The translations under genes and the position numbers were made by a program. From Dactylis glomerata (taxonomy: Eukaryota; Streptophyta; Magnoliopsida; Poales; Poaceae), in NCBI GenBank assembly GCA_007115705.1, contig QXEO01000434.1:124001-188000 (forward strand): a stretch of DNA of 64,000 nt, written 5' to 3'. The notes under the pieces are model-generated. The model ran no database searches and was not told where the DNA came from. It was given only the letters and a program-made list of their open reading frames with translations. Below, piece after piece: positions 44,893 to 55,577 of the stretch (position 1 is the stretch's first letter; every line of letters begins with the position of its first letter).

Positions 44893-47454
44893 AGGAAGTA
44901 CAACATGATGCTTAACCCCACGAAGTGCTTCTTCGGGGTGCCAGCTGGACAACTTCTAGGATTCATCGTCTCCCACCGCGGAATTGAGGTTAATCCGGAG
45001 AAGATCAAGGCAATCCTCGACATCTCCCGGCCCATAGATCTAAAAGATGTACATCGACTCACAGGCTGCGTGGCAGCAGTGAGCAGATTCACCAGTCGTC
45101 TTGGCGAGAAGGCTTTGCCGCTCTACAAGCTGATGAAGAAATCAGACGAATTCGTCTGGACCGACGAGGCAGACGCTGCACTTAAGGATCTGAAGAGAGT
45201 GTTATCCACTGCACCAGTCCTAGCGGCTCCCGAAGACCAGGAACCCATGTTACTATACATGGCGGCAACTAACAGGGTGGTCAGCATCGTCATGGTGGTA
45301 GAGCGTAAGGAAGAAGCACAGGACTATGGCGTACAGCGACTAGTCTACTATGTCAGTGAGGTCCTGACGGAATCCAAGCAGCGCTACCCTCACTACCAAA
45401 AATTGGCATACGGAGTTTTCCTAGCTTATCGCAAGTTGAGGCATTACTTCTATGACCATAAGATCACAGTGGTGAGCAAAGCCCCACTGAAGGACATCAT
45501 CAACAACAGCGACGCAACAGGACGAATTGCGAAGTGGGGCATTGAACTGGCCTCTTTCGACATCGACTATAAGCCTCGCACCGTCATCAAGTCCCAGGCT
45601 TTGGCAGAATTTATGGCGGATTGGAAGGAAGCACAAGAAACTACGCCCGTCCCAGAACCAGAGCATTGGGTGATGCACTTTGACGGGTCAAAGCTGCTAC
45701 ACGGCTCGGGGGCTGGAGTGACACTCAAATCTCCCAAGGGAGATGAGCTAAGCTACGTTCTCCAGATCCACTTCCCCACCACCAATAACATCGCGGAATA
45801 TGAAGCTTTACTGCATGGGCTACGTGTCGCAAAGGAGATCGGCGTACAACACATCATGTGCTGTGGAGACTCTGACCTGGTTGCTCAGCAGGTGGCTGGC
45901 ACATACAAAGCTCGGAACGAAGTCATGGCGGCATATAGAGACGAAGTGGATGAGATGGCCAAAAGTTTCCTCGGCTACGACATAAAACACGTACGACGAG
46001 AAGATAACATGGCGGCCGATACCTTGTCCAAACTAGGATCTAGCCGTAAGGCAGTACCGCCAGGCGTATTCCTCGAGCATCTGCGCGTACCATCGGTAAA
46101 GATGGTGGATCCAGAAAATCCGGAACTAGCAAGCTCTCCCGTCATGGCGGTTTTGCCCAGCAATCCGCAATGGGCAGAGCCCTACCTGGAGTATCTGACA
46201 AACAAGAAGCTTCCCGATGACGAAGTCCAAAAAAGACAAATCGAGCGTAGAGCCAAAGCGTACACCATCATAGATGGCCATCTCTACAAACGAAGCACCT
46301 CGGGAGTTTTCATGAAGTGCATATCCCAATTGGGTGGAATCGAAATACTAAGAGAGATCCACGAAGGCGAATGTGGGCATCACGCCGCCGCCAGATCCCT
46401 AGTAGCTAAAGCATTCCGCCATGGGTTCTACTGGCCAACAGCCAAGGCAGATGCAGATCGTATTGTGGAGCTCTACCACGGTTGCCAGATGTACTCCAAG
46501 CAAACCCATATGCCCGCCACAGCACTGCATACGATTCCTATAACTTGGCCCTTTGCAGTCTGGGGGCTGGACATGGTGGGTCCGCTAAAAACAGCACCTT
46601 CGGGATTTACGCACCTCCTGGTAGCGGTAGACAAATTCACGAAGTGGGTGGAAGCTAAGCCCATCAGAAAACTTGATGGCAAAACTGCCCTCAAATTTGT
46701 CAAGGACATTGTGGTTAGATTCGGCATCCCACATAGCATCATCACCGACAATGGCACTAATTTGTCTCAGGGAGAAGTTGAAGAATACTGCCATCACAAT
46801 GGAACCCGCCTTGACCTAGCATCTGTGGCACATCCACAGTCTAATGTCCAAGTTGAGCGGACCAATGGACTAGTCATGTCAGGGATCAAGCCACGCCTAG
46901 AAGCACCGCTACATAGAGCAGCTGGAGCCTGGGCAGAGGAGTTGCCATCTGTGCTGTGGAGTCTACGGACCACGCCAAACAGATCAACTGGCCTTACCCC
47001 TTTCTTCTTAGTCTACGGAGCAGAGGCAATTTTGCCAAGTGATGTTCAGTACGATTCTCCAAGAGTCGAGGCCTACAAGGAAGAAGATGCAGAAGCGTCC
47101 AGACAATTATCTGTGGACCTGCTGGAAGAAGAACGAGACCTAGCAGCCTAGAGATCCACCATCTACCAGCAGAATCTCCGCCGCTATCACAGTCGGCGAG
47201 TTCGCCAACGCTCGTTTAAAGAGGGTGACCTGGTGCTACGTCTCAAACAGCAGAAGTCCCACTAGCTATCCCCGCCTTGGGAAGGACCCTTCGTAGTCAA
47301 CAAAGCTCTACTGAATAGCTCCTACTACCTCGTTGATATTCGCGAGCTAGATAAACAACCCAGTAAGAAGCGCAAACGAAGAGACCCTGACGATATCTAC
47401 GACGAGACAGATCGTCCATGGAACATCGCACAGCTACGTCCTTTCTACACTTAG
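44893..47454 (+). pseudogene. pol of element A, second part: RT end, two RNase H domains, integrase
   Basis: Continues the frame broken by B (RKYNMMLNPTKCFFGVPAGQ). First RNase H (MLLYMAATNRVVSIVMVVER), second RNase H (MHFDGSKLLHGSGAGVTL, NNIAEYEALLHGL, CCGDSDLVAQQ, NMAADTLSKLG). Integrase: H2C2 (IHEGECGHHAAA, YHGCQMYSKQTH), GLDMVGPLK, ITDNGTNLSQ, VQVERTNGLV. Stops TAG 47149-47151 and 47263-47265 break the last part; the natural end is TAG 47452-47454 after AQLRPFYT. Without B and the stops it would be a normal Tat-type pol. Confidence 0.85.
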
Positions 47455-48103
47455 CACTCCTCTAGCTATGTAATAGGCACCTCTATATGATCAATGAAAT
47501 AAAGCATTTGGTTCACTCTTGATTTGTTCTGAGTCTTTTACCTCCTTTATTGTTCATTTAGATCGTATAGAACCCTTTGCGCAATTGTGCTTTGCACTTG
47601 CGTCTTTTTTAAATCCGCCATAAGCGGTCTGCGTAGCTTTTTTATGTTTTGATCTTCATTCGATGTTTTCTGTGTGGATTCCCGAGTAGTGACTTTTTGA
47701 CGATCTAAGCCGCCATCTGCTCAGGGTTTTGGACGGTTGCTATTAAGTATCGTCGCCCTAGCGGATTGTTCGTGCGAAGATTTCGCCATCTCACGAAAAG
47801 TCAAGCACAGAGAGCCGGATGGCGGATCGCATAATCCTACGCGTGAAAAAAAAATCAGTGTTGTTTTTTTTTGGGCATGTCAAAAACTGCAAGTTGCATA
47901 AAACTAGGCCTGGCAGTTTCTTCGCACAATAAAACCACTTCATAAAAACAAGCTGCAAGAGTTCAAAAGCATTCCACTGATCCGCCACAAGCAGATCAGT
48001 CACAGTGCAGAAACATTCACACGCAGTTTAAGTTTAAATTACAGACCCACTCAGGGGCCGAATTGATGCAAACTATTTTTCCTGCCATATTGCAGGGCAC
48101 GTC
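47455..48103. other. element A spacer between integrase and antisense gene
   Basis: Convergent intergenic part of the element, as in B. Non-coding; contains TCCGCCATAAGCGG-type words. Candidate AATGAAATAAAG near 47493 could be a poly(A) signal for the sense RNA. Confidence 0.45.
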
Positions 48104-51100
48104 CTAAGAAGACGGTGGAACCTTGGAGGACACCTCGTCACCGCCATCACCACCTGCAGTAGCCGCGGAGGCTGATGCCGAAGCCTGTGACGGCGACCCT
48201 GGCAGCTCGTATGCTTCATAGTATACGTTCAACTGAGTGCCAAGGGCACACAGTTGATCGTATCCAAGCACGCTTTGCTGGATGGCGGCCTCGTCCACCG
48301 GCGCACCGTCCTCGCCGCTCTCTGGGATGCCGGAGGTGAGTAGGTCCAGGTCCATCTCGGGATAGTGGGCCTTAGCCAAGGTTAGAGCTGTCCTGGCACC
48401 ACCCCGAGCAGAGGACTGTTTCCAGTCCGCCATTAGCCCTGGCACTAGCAGCAGCTTCTGCGTAAGTGCAATGGCGGAGAGGTTGGAGGAACCCGCCATC
48501 TGAAAGCTTCCACACGCCTGGCGACCAGCGTTGAGAAGGCCATCAAGCTCCCTCCTCGCTGCGTCGGTGGCCATGCGCAGGCCCTCGGCAGTATCCACCT
48601 CGTCTTGCCCCAAAGCGACTACATAGCAGAAAAAGAAGATGCATCACGCACGGCATAGCAAAAATTGAAAAACTTTACGGTATAAGGAGAAATGGTACCT
48701 AGCAGGGTATCCTGGAAGTGATGGAGGAGCTCGTTAAAGCATTCACGCCGCTTTTCAAATTTAGCGGCGGCTTTGCGGAGATCCTCTATCTGCTTGTCCT
48801 TCTTGAGATTCTGGCGCTCCAGGTCCTTCAGCCGCTCTTCAAGGAGGGTGTTTGCGGCCAGAGATTTCTGGAGCTGCTCCTGCAGCCCATCCATCGCTAT
48901 GGCGTCGCCCTTCTCCACCCCCTCAAGCGTGGACTTGAGCTTGGCAACATCTGCATGGCGGAAGTATCAGCACAGCATTGATTGAATAAGCATAAGGGAA
49001 TTAAAACTTGTTAAGTAAACTACCGCTATTCTCAAGCTGTTGCTGCAAGTCCGCCACAAGAGCGCTTTTGGTTGCCAGCTCCTTCTCTTGCGAGCTGACA
49101 ACCTGGACCAGGTCCTCTACCACCTTCTTGTAGTTCTGGCAAAATAAATTTGAAGTGTTAGTTACTCTTAGAGCTTTATGTCGGATAATTATCCGCCATA
49201 ACGCTCGGGGGCTACTCACGATGATTTTCTAGTCACTCTTAGAGCATCATGATGGATAGAATCCGCCATAATGCTCGGGGGCTACTTATGCTGATTTTTT
49301 GTCTTCCAAAGAGTTTTATGCCGGATAGTCATCCGCCATAACGCTCGGGGGCTACTCAGTACGAAATTTAAAAAGGTTCTCTATAGAGCACTGTGTGAAC
49401 TACCAGCGCTCGAGGGCTGTGCTATTCAAAAACTTACAGAAGTTACTCTTGAAGCCCCATAGCGGATCGAATTTAAAAATCCGCCATGGTGCTCGGGGGC
49501 TACTGGGAGTACATACCTCTTTAACAAGACTGGTTCTCTGAACAAATGCTGCCATAGCAGATGACACATGGTTACTGGCCTCCTCTTGTAGATTGTCTAG
49601 GCGGAAAAGAGCTTCTGATTTCTTCTTCCACTCTGAGGCCTCCCCAGCTCCTGCGTCCATCTGGACCATTTTTCCGCTAAAACTCACCTTCTTGGCACCT
49701 TTAGCGGGGCGATCTGACGGTCCAACATTTTTCTCTGGAGCATCCGCCACCTTGCTAACATGCTGGGAAGAAGTCGAGACCCCAGTTCGGCGGACTGGAA
49801 CATCTGGTGTAGGTGGAATGGCAGCAGGAGATGGCTTGGCCCTTGGAGGTTTTTGGCCAGGAACTTTTCTTCTTCTGTGCGCAGAAGATAGTCACAGATT
49901 AGAATAGTCAAGTTATACATGGTATGAAGGCAAGTTATGATTATCCTTACTTCCGCTCTGGCAGATTGATAGTGGCGGAATGCTCGGGCACGGTGTCTAA
50001 ATGGCCGCGAAGAGCAGGGGACGGATGGCGAGATATGACTCTCTTGCCTAGTCCACGAATGCGCCCGCTAGCACCGCGAACACCGCGATGAACCGCTGTT
50101 ATGGGCTCATCCGCCACTACCGCCTCTTCCGCCACCTTCTGTCTTTTGGGAGATGGGCATGTTTCGTCCTCATCGTCAGTAAGTTCTTTTGTTCGAGGAT
50201 AACGGACGAGATGACTCAGCTCGGAAGGTGGTAGAGAAGAAAGCTGCAGAGAGATGCGAAGTTATTTAAAGAAAAACCAACTGTTATGGCGGAATAAGGA
50301 GAAGAGACTCACCTTTGGACAACTGCCATTCTCATACATAGGAATCTTTAGCTTCAAAGGCTCATCCTGCCCCACCTTAATGATGTTGCGGATTCAAAGT
50401 TCGATCTCTTCAGCAGATAGTTCCTCTTTGGAATAGCGCTGAGGATCATCAACTCCGCTATACTCGCACATCAGGGCTGGGCGGTATTGAAGAGGCTGAA
50501 TCCGCCGTGAGACCCAGCAGTGGATGGTATCGGCACCTGTCAGTCCAGAGAAGACAAGTTTCGAAATTCGTCGTGAGCATAGTTGGCATTCATCATCCAT
50601 TGTGAAATCATCCATGACGCCCCAGCTATCCTACTCCTCGGCGGGGCCATCAACAAAAGACCGCAGGCCGAACTTCCTTTCAGGAGGGGCCTGGTCAGCC
50701 AGATAGAAGAAGGATCCCCGCCATCCCTTTGCAGAGTCATGAGGGATAATGTAGGGGTAGGATTTCCCGCTCCGAGGAACAAAGGAGATCGATCCGCAAT
50801 TGCGAGGATCTCCGTTCGCGTCCCGGTTGTGGCGGATATTAAAGTATAAGCGGAATAAATCCCCGCGTGGGCTGATACCCAGATACCCCTCGCATAGCGC
50901 GACGAATCCCGCTAGGGCAGTGAAGCTATTTGGAGCAATGTGGTGTAGCTGTAACCTGTAGTGCCGAAGAACGCCTTTCAGAAAGTAGGATGGTGGAAGA
51001 CTGAGGCCACGATCGATGTGGGACTTCAGTATGACGACCTCTGCATCTGAAGGAGCTGGCATTGCCGCACCAGGTTCGACCCACCATCTGGAGATCTCCT

Positions 51101-51272
51101 TAGCAGCTATGCGGCCTTCCTGCTCCAAGGAAGATAGAGTCTCCTCATTTATATTACAGGAATCCCAGTCTCCTCCTGAGGTCTCGGGAATGGCGGACTC
51201 TGTATCAGAAGACCGCGCTGAGCCTTCAGCAGCTTCGGACTTGGAGGCTTGGCGAGGCGATTCTGGTTCCAT
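48104..51272 (-). pseudogene. six-exon antisense gene of element A (PF04195-like)
   Basis: Minus strand. Exons: 51272-50313, 50243-49951, 49874-49517, 49135-49024, 48950-48699, 48618-48104, with GT...AG borders and continuous frame. ATG 51272 (MEPESPRQASKSEAAEGSAR) is chosen because it lies downstream of the TATA box; the open frame extends further up to 51524. Exon 1 has the PF04195-like core (HIDRGLSLPPSYFLKGVLRH, GFVALCEGYLGISPRGDLF). Exon 2 has the basic patch PSPKRQKV; exons 4-5 are coiled coil; exon 6 ends in Ala/Ser/Gly-rich sequence. Stops TAG 50633-50631 (probably TGG) and TGA 50396-50394 (probably CGA) break exon 1. Layout parallels the B gene. Confidence 0.65.
49203..49504. repeat. 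four copies of GCTCGGGGGCTACT in intron 3 and the end of exon 3 region, element A antisense gene
   Basis: Copies at 49203-49216, 49273-49286, 49343-49356 and 49491-49504, each preceded by (A)TCCGCCAT. The first three are exactly 70 bp apart. The word matches the tract before the 3' LTR (CTGGGGGCTAC-T). Confidence 0.85.
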
Positions 51273-51864
51273 AGCGGCTAATGGCGTGGCGGTAATAACT
51301 TCCAAGATATCAAGCGAAGACGAGGAAGACGATGCCAGGTTGTGGCGGAAAATGTCGCCGGCGGCGAGGATCTTCCGCGGCGGCTCGTCGAAAATGACGT
51401 AGCTCTCGTGGCGGCGCTGAAGAGAGAGAACGCGACGGGGGCGAATGAGGGGTGACCGGCTGGGGGAGAGAGGCCGGGGTATATATAGACCCCGGGCCTC
51501 GAGATTCGTGCCCGCCATCACCACCGCTTGTCCTGATTGCAGAAACCCTAATCCGGTGACACGTGTCCAGGGGTAAAAGAGTAACTTGGTGAAAACAGTG
51601 CGTGCACTGTAAGTCTTGCCCTAGAAGGAACTGCGTGCCAGAATTTACGGCGGATTTCCACGGTATGATCCAATGGATCCCGAAAATCTCGCTAAGATAA
51701 CTACGTCGCCTGATCCATTATTTACGGCGGATTAATAGATGGAAGAAGGAACGTCAAGATGACCGCCATCCCAGCAGAAGTGAAGAAGAGCTATGGCGGA
51801 AGTATCCCACCAAGAACATGCATGGCGGATGTAGATGACAATCTTGAAGTTCCCTGGGGGCTAC
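51273..51864. other. element A: antisense leader and polypurine tract
   Basis: Carries the antisense leader and TATA box. At 51850-51864 GTTCCCTGGGGGCTAC precedes the LTR and is the plus-strand primer site. Nothing else coding seen. Confidence 0.55.
51480..51488 (-). promoter_or_regulatory. TATA box of the element A antisense gene
   Basis: Minus strand CTATATATA within GGGGTCTATATATACCCCGG, about 210 bp upstream of ATG 51272. Confidence 0.5.
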
Positions 51865-52466
51865 TGTTGGGGATATACCAAATAGGTATACCAGCGACGT
51901 AGTCCTAAATCAGCAAGCCAGGGTGGCCCATCAGGGGTGGTATGGCGGATTCGCCATACCGGGCGGCCCAGTTGCTGAAATTACCACGGCGATACTGGAC
52001 GCAGGTGCTTATGGCGGTTCCTTAGACAAGTCCATGGCGGATCCGGAGATAGGCCCATGGCGGACCACCGACGACAGGCCCATGGCGGGCCCGAATATAG
52101 GCCCATGGCGGGTTACCTGGCAGTACACGCATAGGACTTAGTCTAGGACTCCAAGTTGTATCCGCTCCGGTACCAACATGTAGCCCACGGCGGGCGCCTT
52201 TATAAGCCCGGCGTGGAGCAGCCCTTGAGGCACGTTCTAATCATACGGCCAATCGCATAGCGAAACAGCCAACCTCATCATTGTAATCGAGCACTTGTTG
52301 CCATATAGTGAATTATAGCAGCACGTAGGATCTCGCCGCCGTCACGGGATCTGAAGCTGGGTAAACTCGTGCTACCACCGTCCCGGATCGTTCCTCCGTG
52401 TTCACCCCCTTCCACAAACCGCCATACCCCTACCCCTATGGTAGATCTGTTGATGAAACCACGACA
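51865..52466 (+). mobile_element. 3' LTR of element A
   Basis: 602 bp, TGTTGGGG...CACGACA. TATAA at 52201-52205 points toward the B3 gene 350-410 bp away. TSD CCCCA at 52467-52471. Confidence 0.92.
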
Positions 52467-52545
52467 CCCCACAACGGTCATCTCTACCTTAATTTATGGT
52501 GTAAACCCCACAACGGTCATCTCTCCCTTATAAACCCCCACAACG
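52467..52545. repeat. host short repeats right of element A, with TSD
   Basis: Three copies of (T)AAACCCC(C)ACAACGG[TC]CATC at 52467 (from the TSD), about 52502 and about 52530, continuing the unit at 24530. This is probably the B3 gene's upstream region. Confidence 0.75.
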
Positions 52546-52555
52546 GCCATCCGTC

Positions 52556-53209
52556 ATGTCAATAGGTTCTGCCTCTCTCTTCTTCGTTCACATACACTTG
52601 ATCTATTGCCATGGCTTCCACGTCTCGGACGCTGACCGGAAGGGAAGGGGAAGGGGAAGAGGAAGGGGAAGGGGCAGCCGGGGTGGTGGATCATCATCAT
52701 TGCCACCACCACAGTCAACACTGCCATTGATCATAGAGGAGTTCTTAATCGTCATCTATGAAGACCCTTTGGCCAAGAAGGTACGTACGCGTTCCCACAT
52801 ATATGATGCATGTGATTAACTATGTGCATGTTCTAAAAAACCTTTAATTTCAAATGATCGGCGCTCGATCTCTTTGCAGGCACTCCCACAAAAGTTTGCA
52901 GACTATCTTGACGGCCAGGAGCCCGCTAAGGTGTATCTGCGAGCAGCTGACTGCGGTCCTCGTCTCTGGACCGTGGAGGTCCTATTTGACGGACAAGGCC
53001 GGATGTACCTCGACAAGGGCTGGAAGAATTTTGCCATCACGCACGGTGTGGATTTCGGCTGCTTCCTACACTTCAAATATGAAGGCGATGATGTGCTCAC
53101 AGTGAAGGTGTTCGACGAAACAATGTGCAGGAAGTACTACTACACGGACAACGAAGATACTGACGATGAAAGCAACGACGATGTGAAGCCATGCATCTAT
53201 CCCCTTTAG
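52556..53209 (+). CDS. B3 DNA-binding domain protein, two exons
   Basis: Exons 52556-52780 and 52880-53209; the intron is 99 bp, GTACGT...TTGCAG, phase 0. The protein has a Gly/Arg run (KGRGRGRGRGRGSRGGG), then one B3 domain: EEFLIVIYEDPLAKK, LPQKFADYLDG, VYLRAADCGPRLWTVEVLF, MYLDKGWKNFAITHGVDFGC and VLTVKVFDETMCRKYYY. The tail is acidic (DNEDTDDESNDD). It resembles the grass B3 proteins of the Os03g0212300 type, nuclear DNA-binding proteins. The start is doubtful: ATG 52611 (MASTSRT) would look natural but is out of frame and stops at 52728-52730. The in-frame ATG 52556 adds an odd hydrophobic leader. About 142 residues if 52556 is used for exon 1 plus exon 2's 109. Element A ends 90 bp upstream. 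Confidence 0.7.
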
Positions 53210-54190
53210 ATAAGGGGATTATGACCAAGAATATATATGTAGCTTCATATGCATCGATTTAGAGATCTAGCTATTTTCTATATATTATGCATGTAAAAAT
53301 AATATCGCAATTTCCACCATGATTCGAGCACCACAGCCTCCAAACGATGCCGATGCCGATATCGGCATGGTCAGAATGGCTATGCATGCTCGCCACTGCT
53401 AGGTCACCGTCGGGATGCACCCTAAATCCCGTCCCCTCATTCGATCACTGACACACCAGAGATACCGCCGAGGCCAATGACGAACGTACATGCTGATGCC
53501 AATGCCGAATATGCACGCCGTTGTGGGCACGGCCACGCCACCCCGCTATGCTGGACGCCACAGACCACCGCAAGGTCTTTCCCTTCGCCACCACACTCCC
53601 CTAGCACCCATCTATACACGCCAGAAAGGAGAGACACTAGTTTTCTCTACATTGCTCGCGTTCATGTCCAACACCGCCAGTCAAAGTGTTGAGGTGGTCG
53701 TCGATGTCCTCGACCATTTCTTCTCTTCTTTGCATGGTTAAACGCGTCTAGTTCATATCTATCTAATGCGTCTGGTCTCACCTCATGCAGTTCTTTGTGG
53801 ACGTCAATCTCATCTCGGCACCCCGCAGGCCACCTCCTCCGTGCCATCGCTGTAGAGCTCCATTTAAAAATCTAATCCTACCCGTGTATTGCCCCTTGTA
53901 TCAGCGTCATGGCCCCACTTGTCATTCGATATACCGAAGCCACACTCGTCCGCGTTTTGGTCAGGGATACGGCGATGCTTACGGTCAAACAAAGATAGAT
54001 GGTCTGACGTGTCTTTGCGGGCTCTATGTGGCCCCACTAGTCAGCAGATAACGGTCAAAGTTATTGACCCGTTGGGCAACCGGCCGTTATAGCACTTGTG
54101 AGGGTATCAGACAAGGGCTTGGACAAAACTGAGAAAAAACTAAGGAGCCGGGGAAAAATGAGTACAACTAAGGACCCGCGAAAATAGAAA
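53210..54190. other. downstream DNA of the B3 gene
   Basis: No credible gene. The first part is probably 3' untranslated. A palindrome GCCGATATCGGC lies near 53351. 54100-54170 holds GAGGG...AAAACTGAG words resembling the opposite strand of 23290-23410. Confidence 0.5.
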
Positions 54191-54722
54191 TCCCTATGTT
54201 GTAATGCCCAAGTGAATCTCATAGTGATCTTCATGACATGTATATGCATTGTTATGCATTCTTTATTTTGTCAATTGCCCAACTGTAATTTGTTTACCCA
54301 GCATGTTATTTATCTTTATGGAGAGACACCTCTAGTGAACTGTGGACCCCGGTCCATTCTTTTACATATATTACTTTCTACTGCAAGCACTGTTTACTTT
54401 CCGCAATTATTATTTACTTACTGCAAACAAATATCATTTTCCACATGATACGTTTAATCCTTTGTTATCAGCAAACCAGTGAGATTGACAACCTTACTGC
54501 AAGTTGGGGCAAAGTATTTTGGTTGTATTGTGTGCAGGTTCCATGTTGCTGCTGGTGCAGACACCACGCCATCAAAGACTCCTTCTGGCGTCGTTGCCAA
54601 AGTCAGCTAGCAACAACCTTCGGGAGTGATTTCTTTCTCCTACTGGTTGATTAAACCTTGGTATCATAACTGAGGGAAGATTTACTGCTGTACTTATCAT
54701 ACATTCCTCTTGGGGTTTCCCA
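54191..54722 (+). mobile_element. fragment of an Athila-type Gypsy LTR/leader
   Basis: CCCTATGTTGTAATGCCCAAG, AGAGACACCTCTAGTGAACTG, GGTGAGATTGACAACC-like words and CATACATTCCTCTTGGGGT at the end are familiar from Triticeae Athila-like LTR regions. TCTGGCGTCGTTGCCAA near 54584 resembles a decayed TGGCGCCGTTGCC binding site. Both ends are ragged and no TSD is seen. Old remnant. Confidence 0.5.
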
Positions 54723-54729
54723 ACTGGTC

Positions 54730-55577
54730 CTGTGAGACATCATGGAGAACACTTTTCTGTTCTGTTCCTATGCGGTGGCAGTGTGGGACGAAGTGAAGAA
54801 CCTGCTCGATATCAAATTGAGGAAGAAGGAATTCACGAATATGAGGGATTGGATCTTCCTCTTCCTGGAGCGTGCAACGCCTGTACAAGCTACAGCTTTG
54901 GCTGTAACAAGCTGGCACATTTGGGACGCTAGGAATGATGCCAAGAACGGTATTTCTCAACTTCATCCGTTTTGGTTAGCTAACAAGATCAAGGTGTATG
55001 TGGAGAATATTATTCAACATTGCTATAAACCATCGGCGCCCAAGAGGTGTGAATCCCCTTCAGTTCTAAAATGGACTCCACCACCGTGCGGCCAGGTATG
55101 TGTCAATGTTGATGCTGCTATTTTCCATTCAGACAATAGGATGGGTTGGGGCGCAGTATGGAGGGATCATACTGGCTCTCTCTTGTTTGCCTGCAGCGAA
55201 GAATTGTGGGTATTACTTCTCCTAAGCTGGCGGAGGCAATGGCAGTCAGGCGAGCTCTGATGATCATGAGAGACGAAGGTCATCAGAAGCTCATTGTGTT
55301 ATCAGATTGTCTCTCGGTGATCCAATGGATCTAGTCCTTGGAGATGGATCGATCTGTTGTAGGAACTATGGTGGGCGACATCAAAAGCCTAGCCTCCGAG
55401 TTCTCTACTGTGGAGACATGTTGGTCAGAAAATTAATGTCGCAGCACATGTATTAGCTTGTAGTAGTGAGTCTTATCTTTGTAATTTTTCTTATTCTGTT
55501 TTGCCGGAGTTTGTCCGGAAAGAACTCTGTATTGATGTGTTTTAATCAATAAAACTGCAATATTCTCTCAAAAAAAT
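54730..55577 (+). pseudogene. LINE-type RNase H pseudogene
   Basis: Begins in the end of a zinc-binding RT segment (ENTFLFCSYAVAVWDEVK), then FLERATPVQATALAVTSWH and WHIWDARNDA. The RNase H core VNVDAAIFHSDNRMGWGAVW follows. A frameshift near 55200 moves on to GITSPKLAEAMAVRRALMIM and VLSDCLSVIQWI, then a TAG. The rest is decayed (VAAHVLA-like, ELCIDV-like) and ends in an A-rich tail after CAATAAAACTGC. This is the plant non-LTR retrotransposon RNase H (RVT_3, PF13456) at the 3' end of a 5'-truncated LINE. Confidence 0.7.

Larger units (their letters stand above)
24576..52466 (+). mobile_element. Tat/Retand-like Gypsy element A (27.9 kb including nested element B)
   Basis: Two 602-bp LTRs (24576-25177, 51865-52466), PBS, gag, protease, RT, two RNase H domains, integrase, an antisense gene and a PPT, flanked by CCCCA. 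Without B it is 12.8 kb. About 17 differences separate the LTRs by hand count (about 3%), so it is older than B. Coding parts contain several stops and one frameshift. Transcription orientation is the same as the B3 gene just downstream. Confidence 0.92.
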
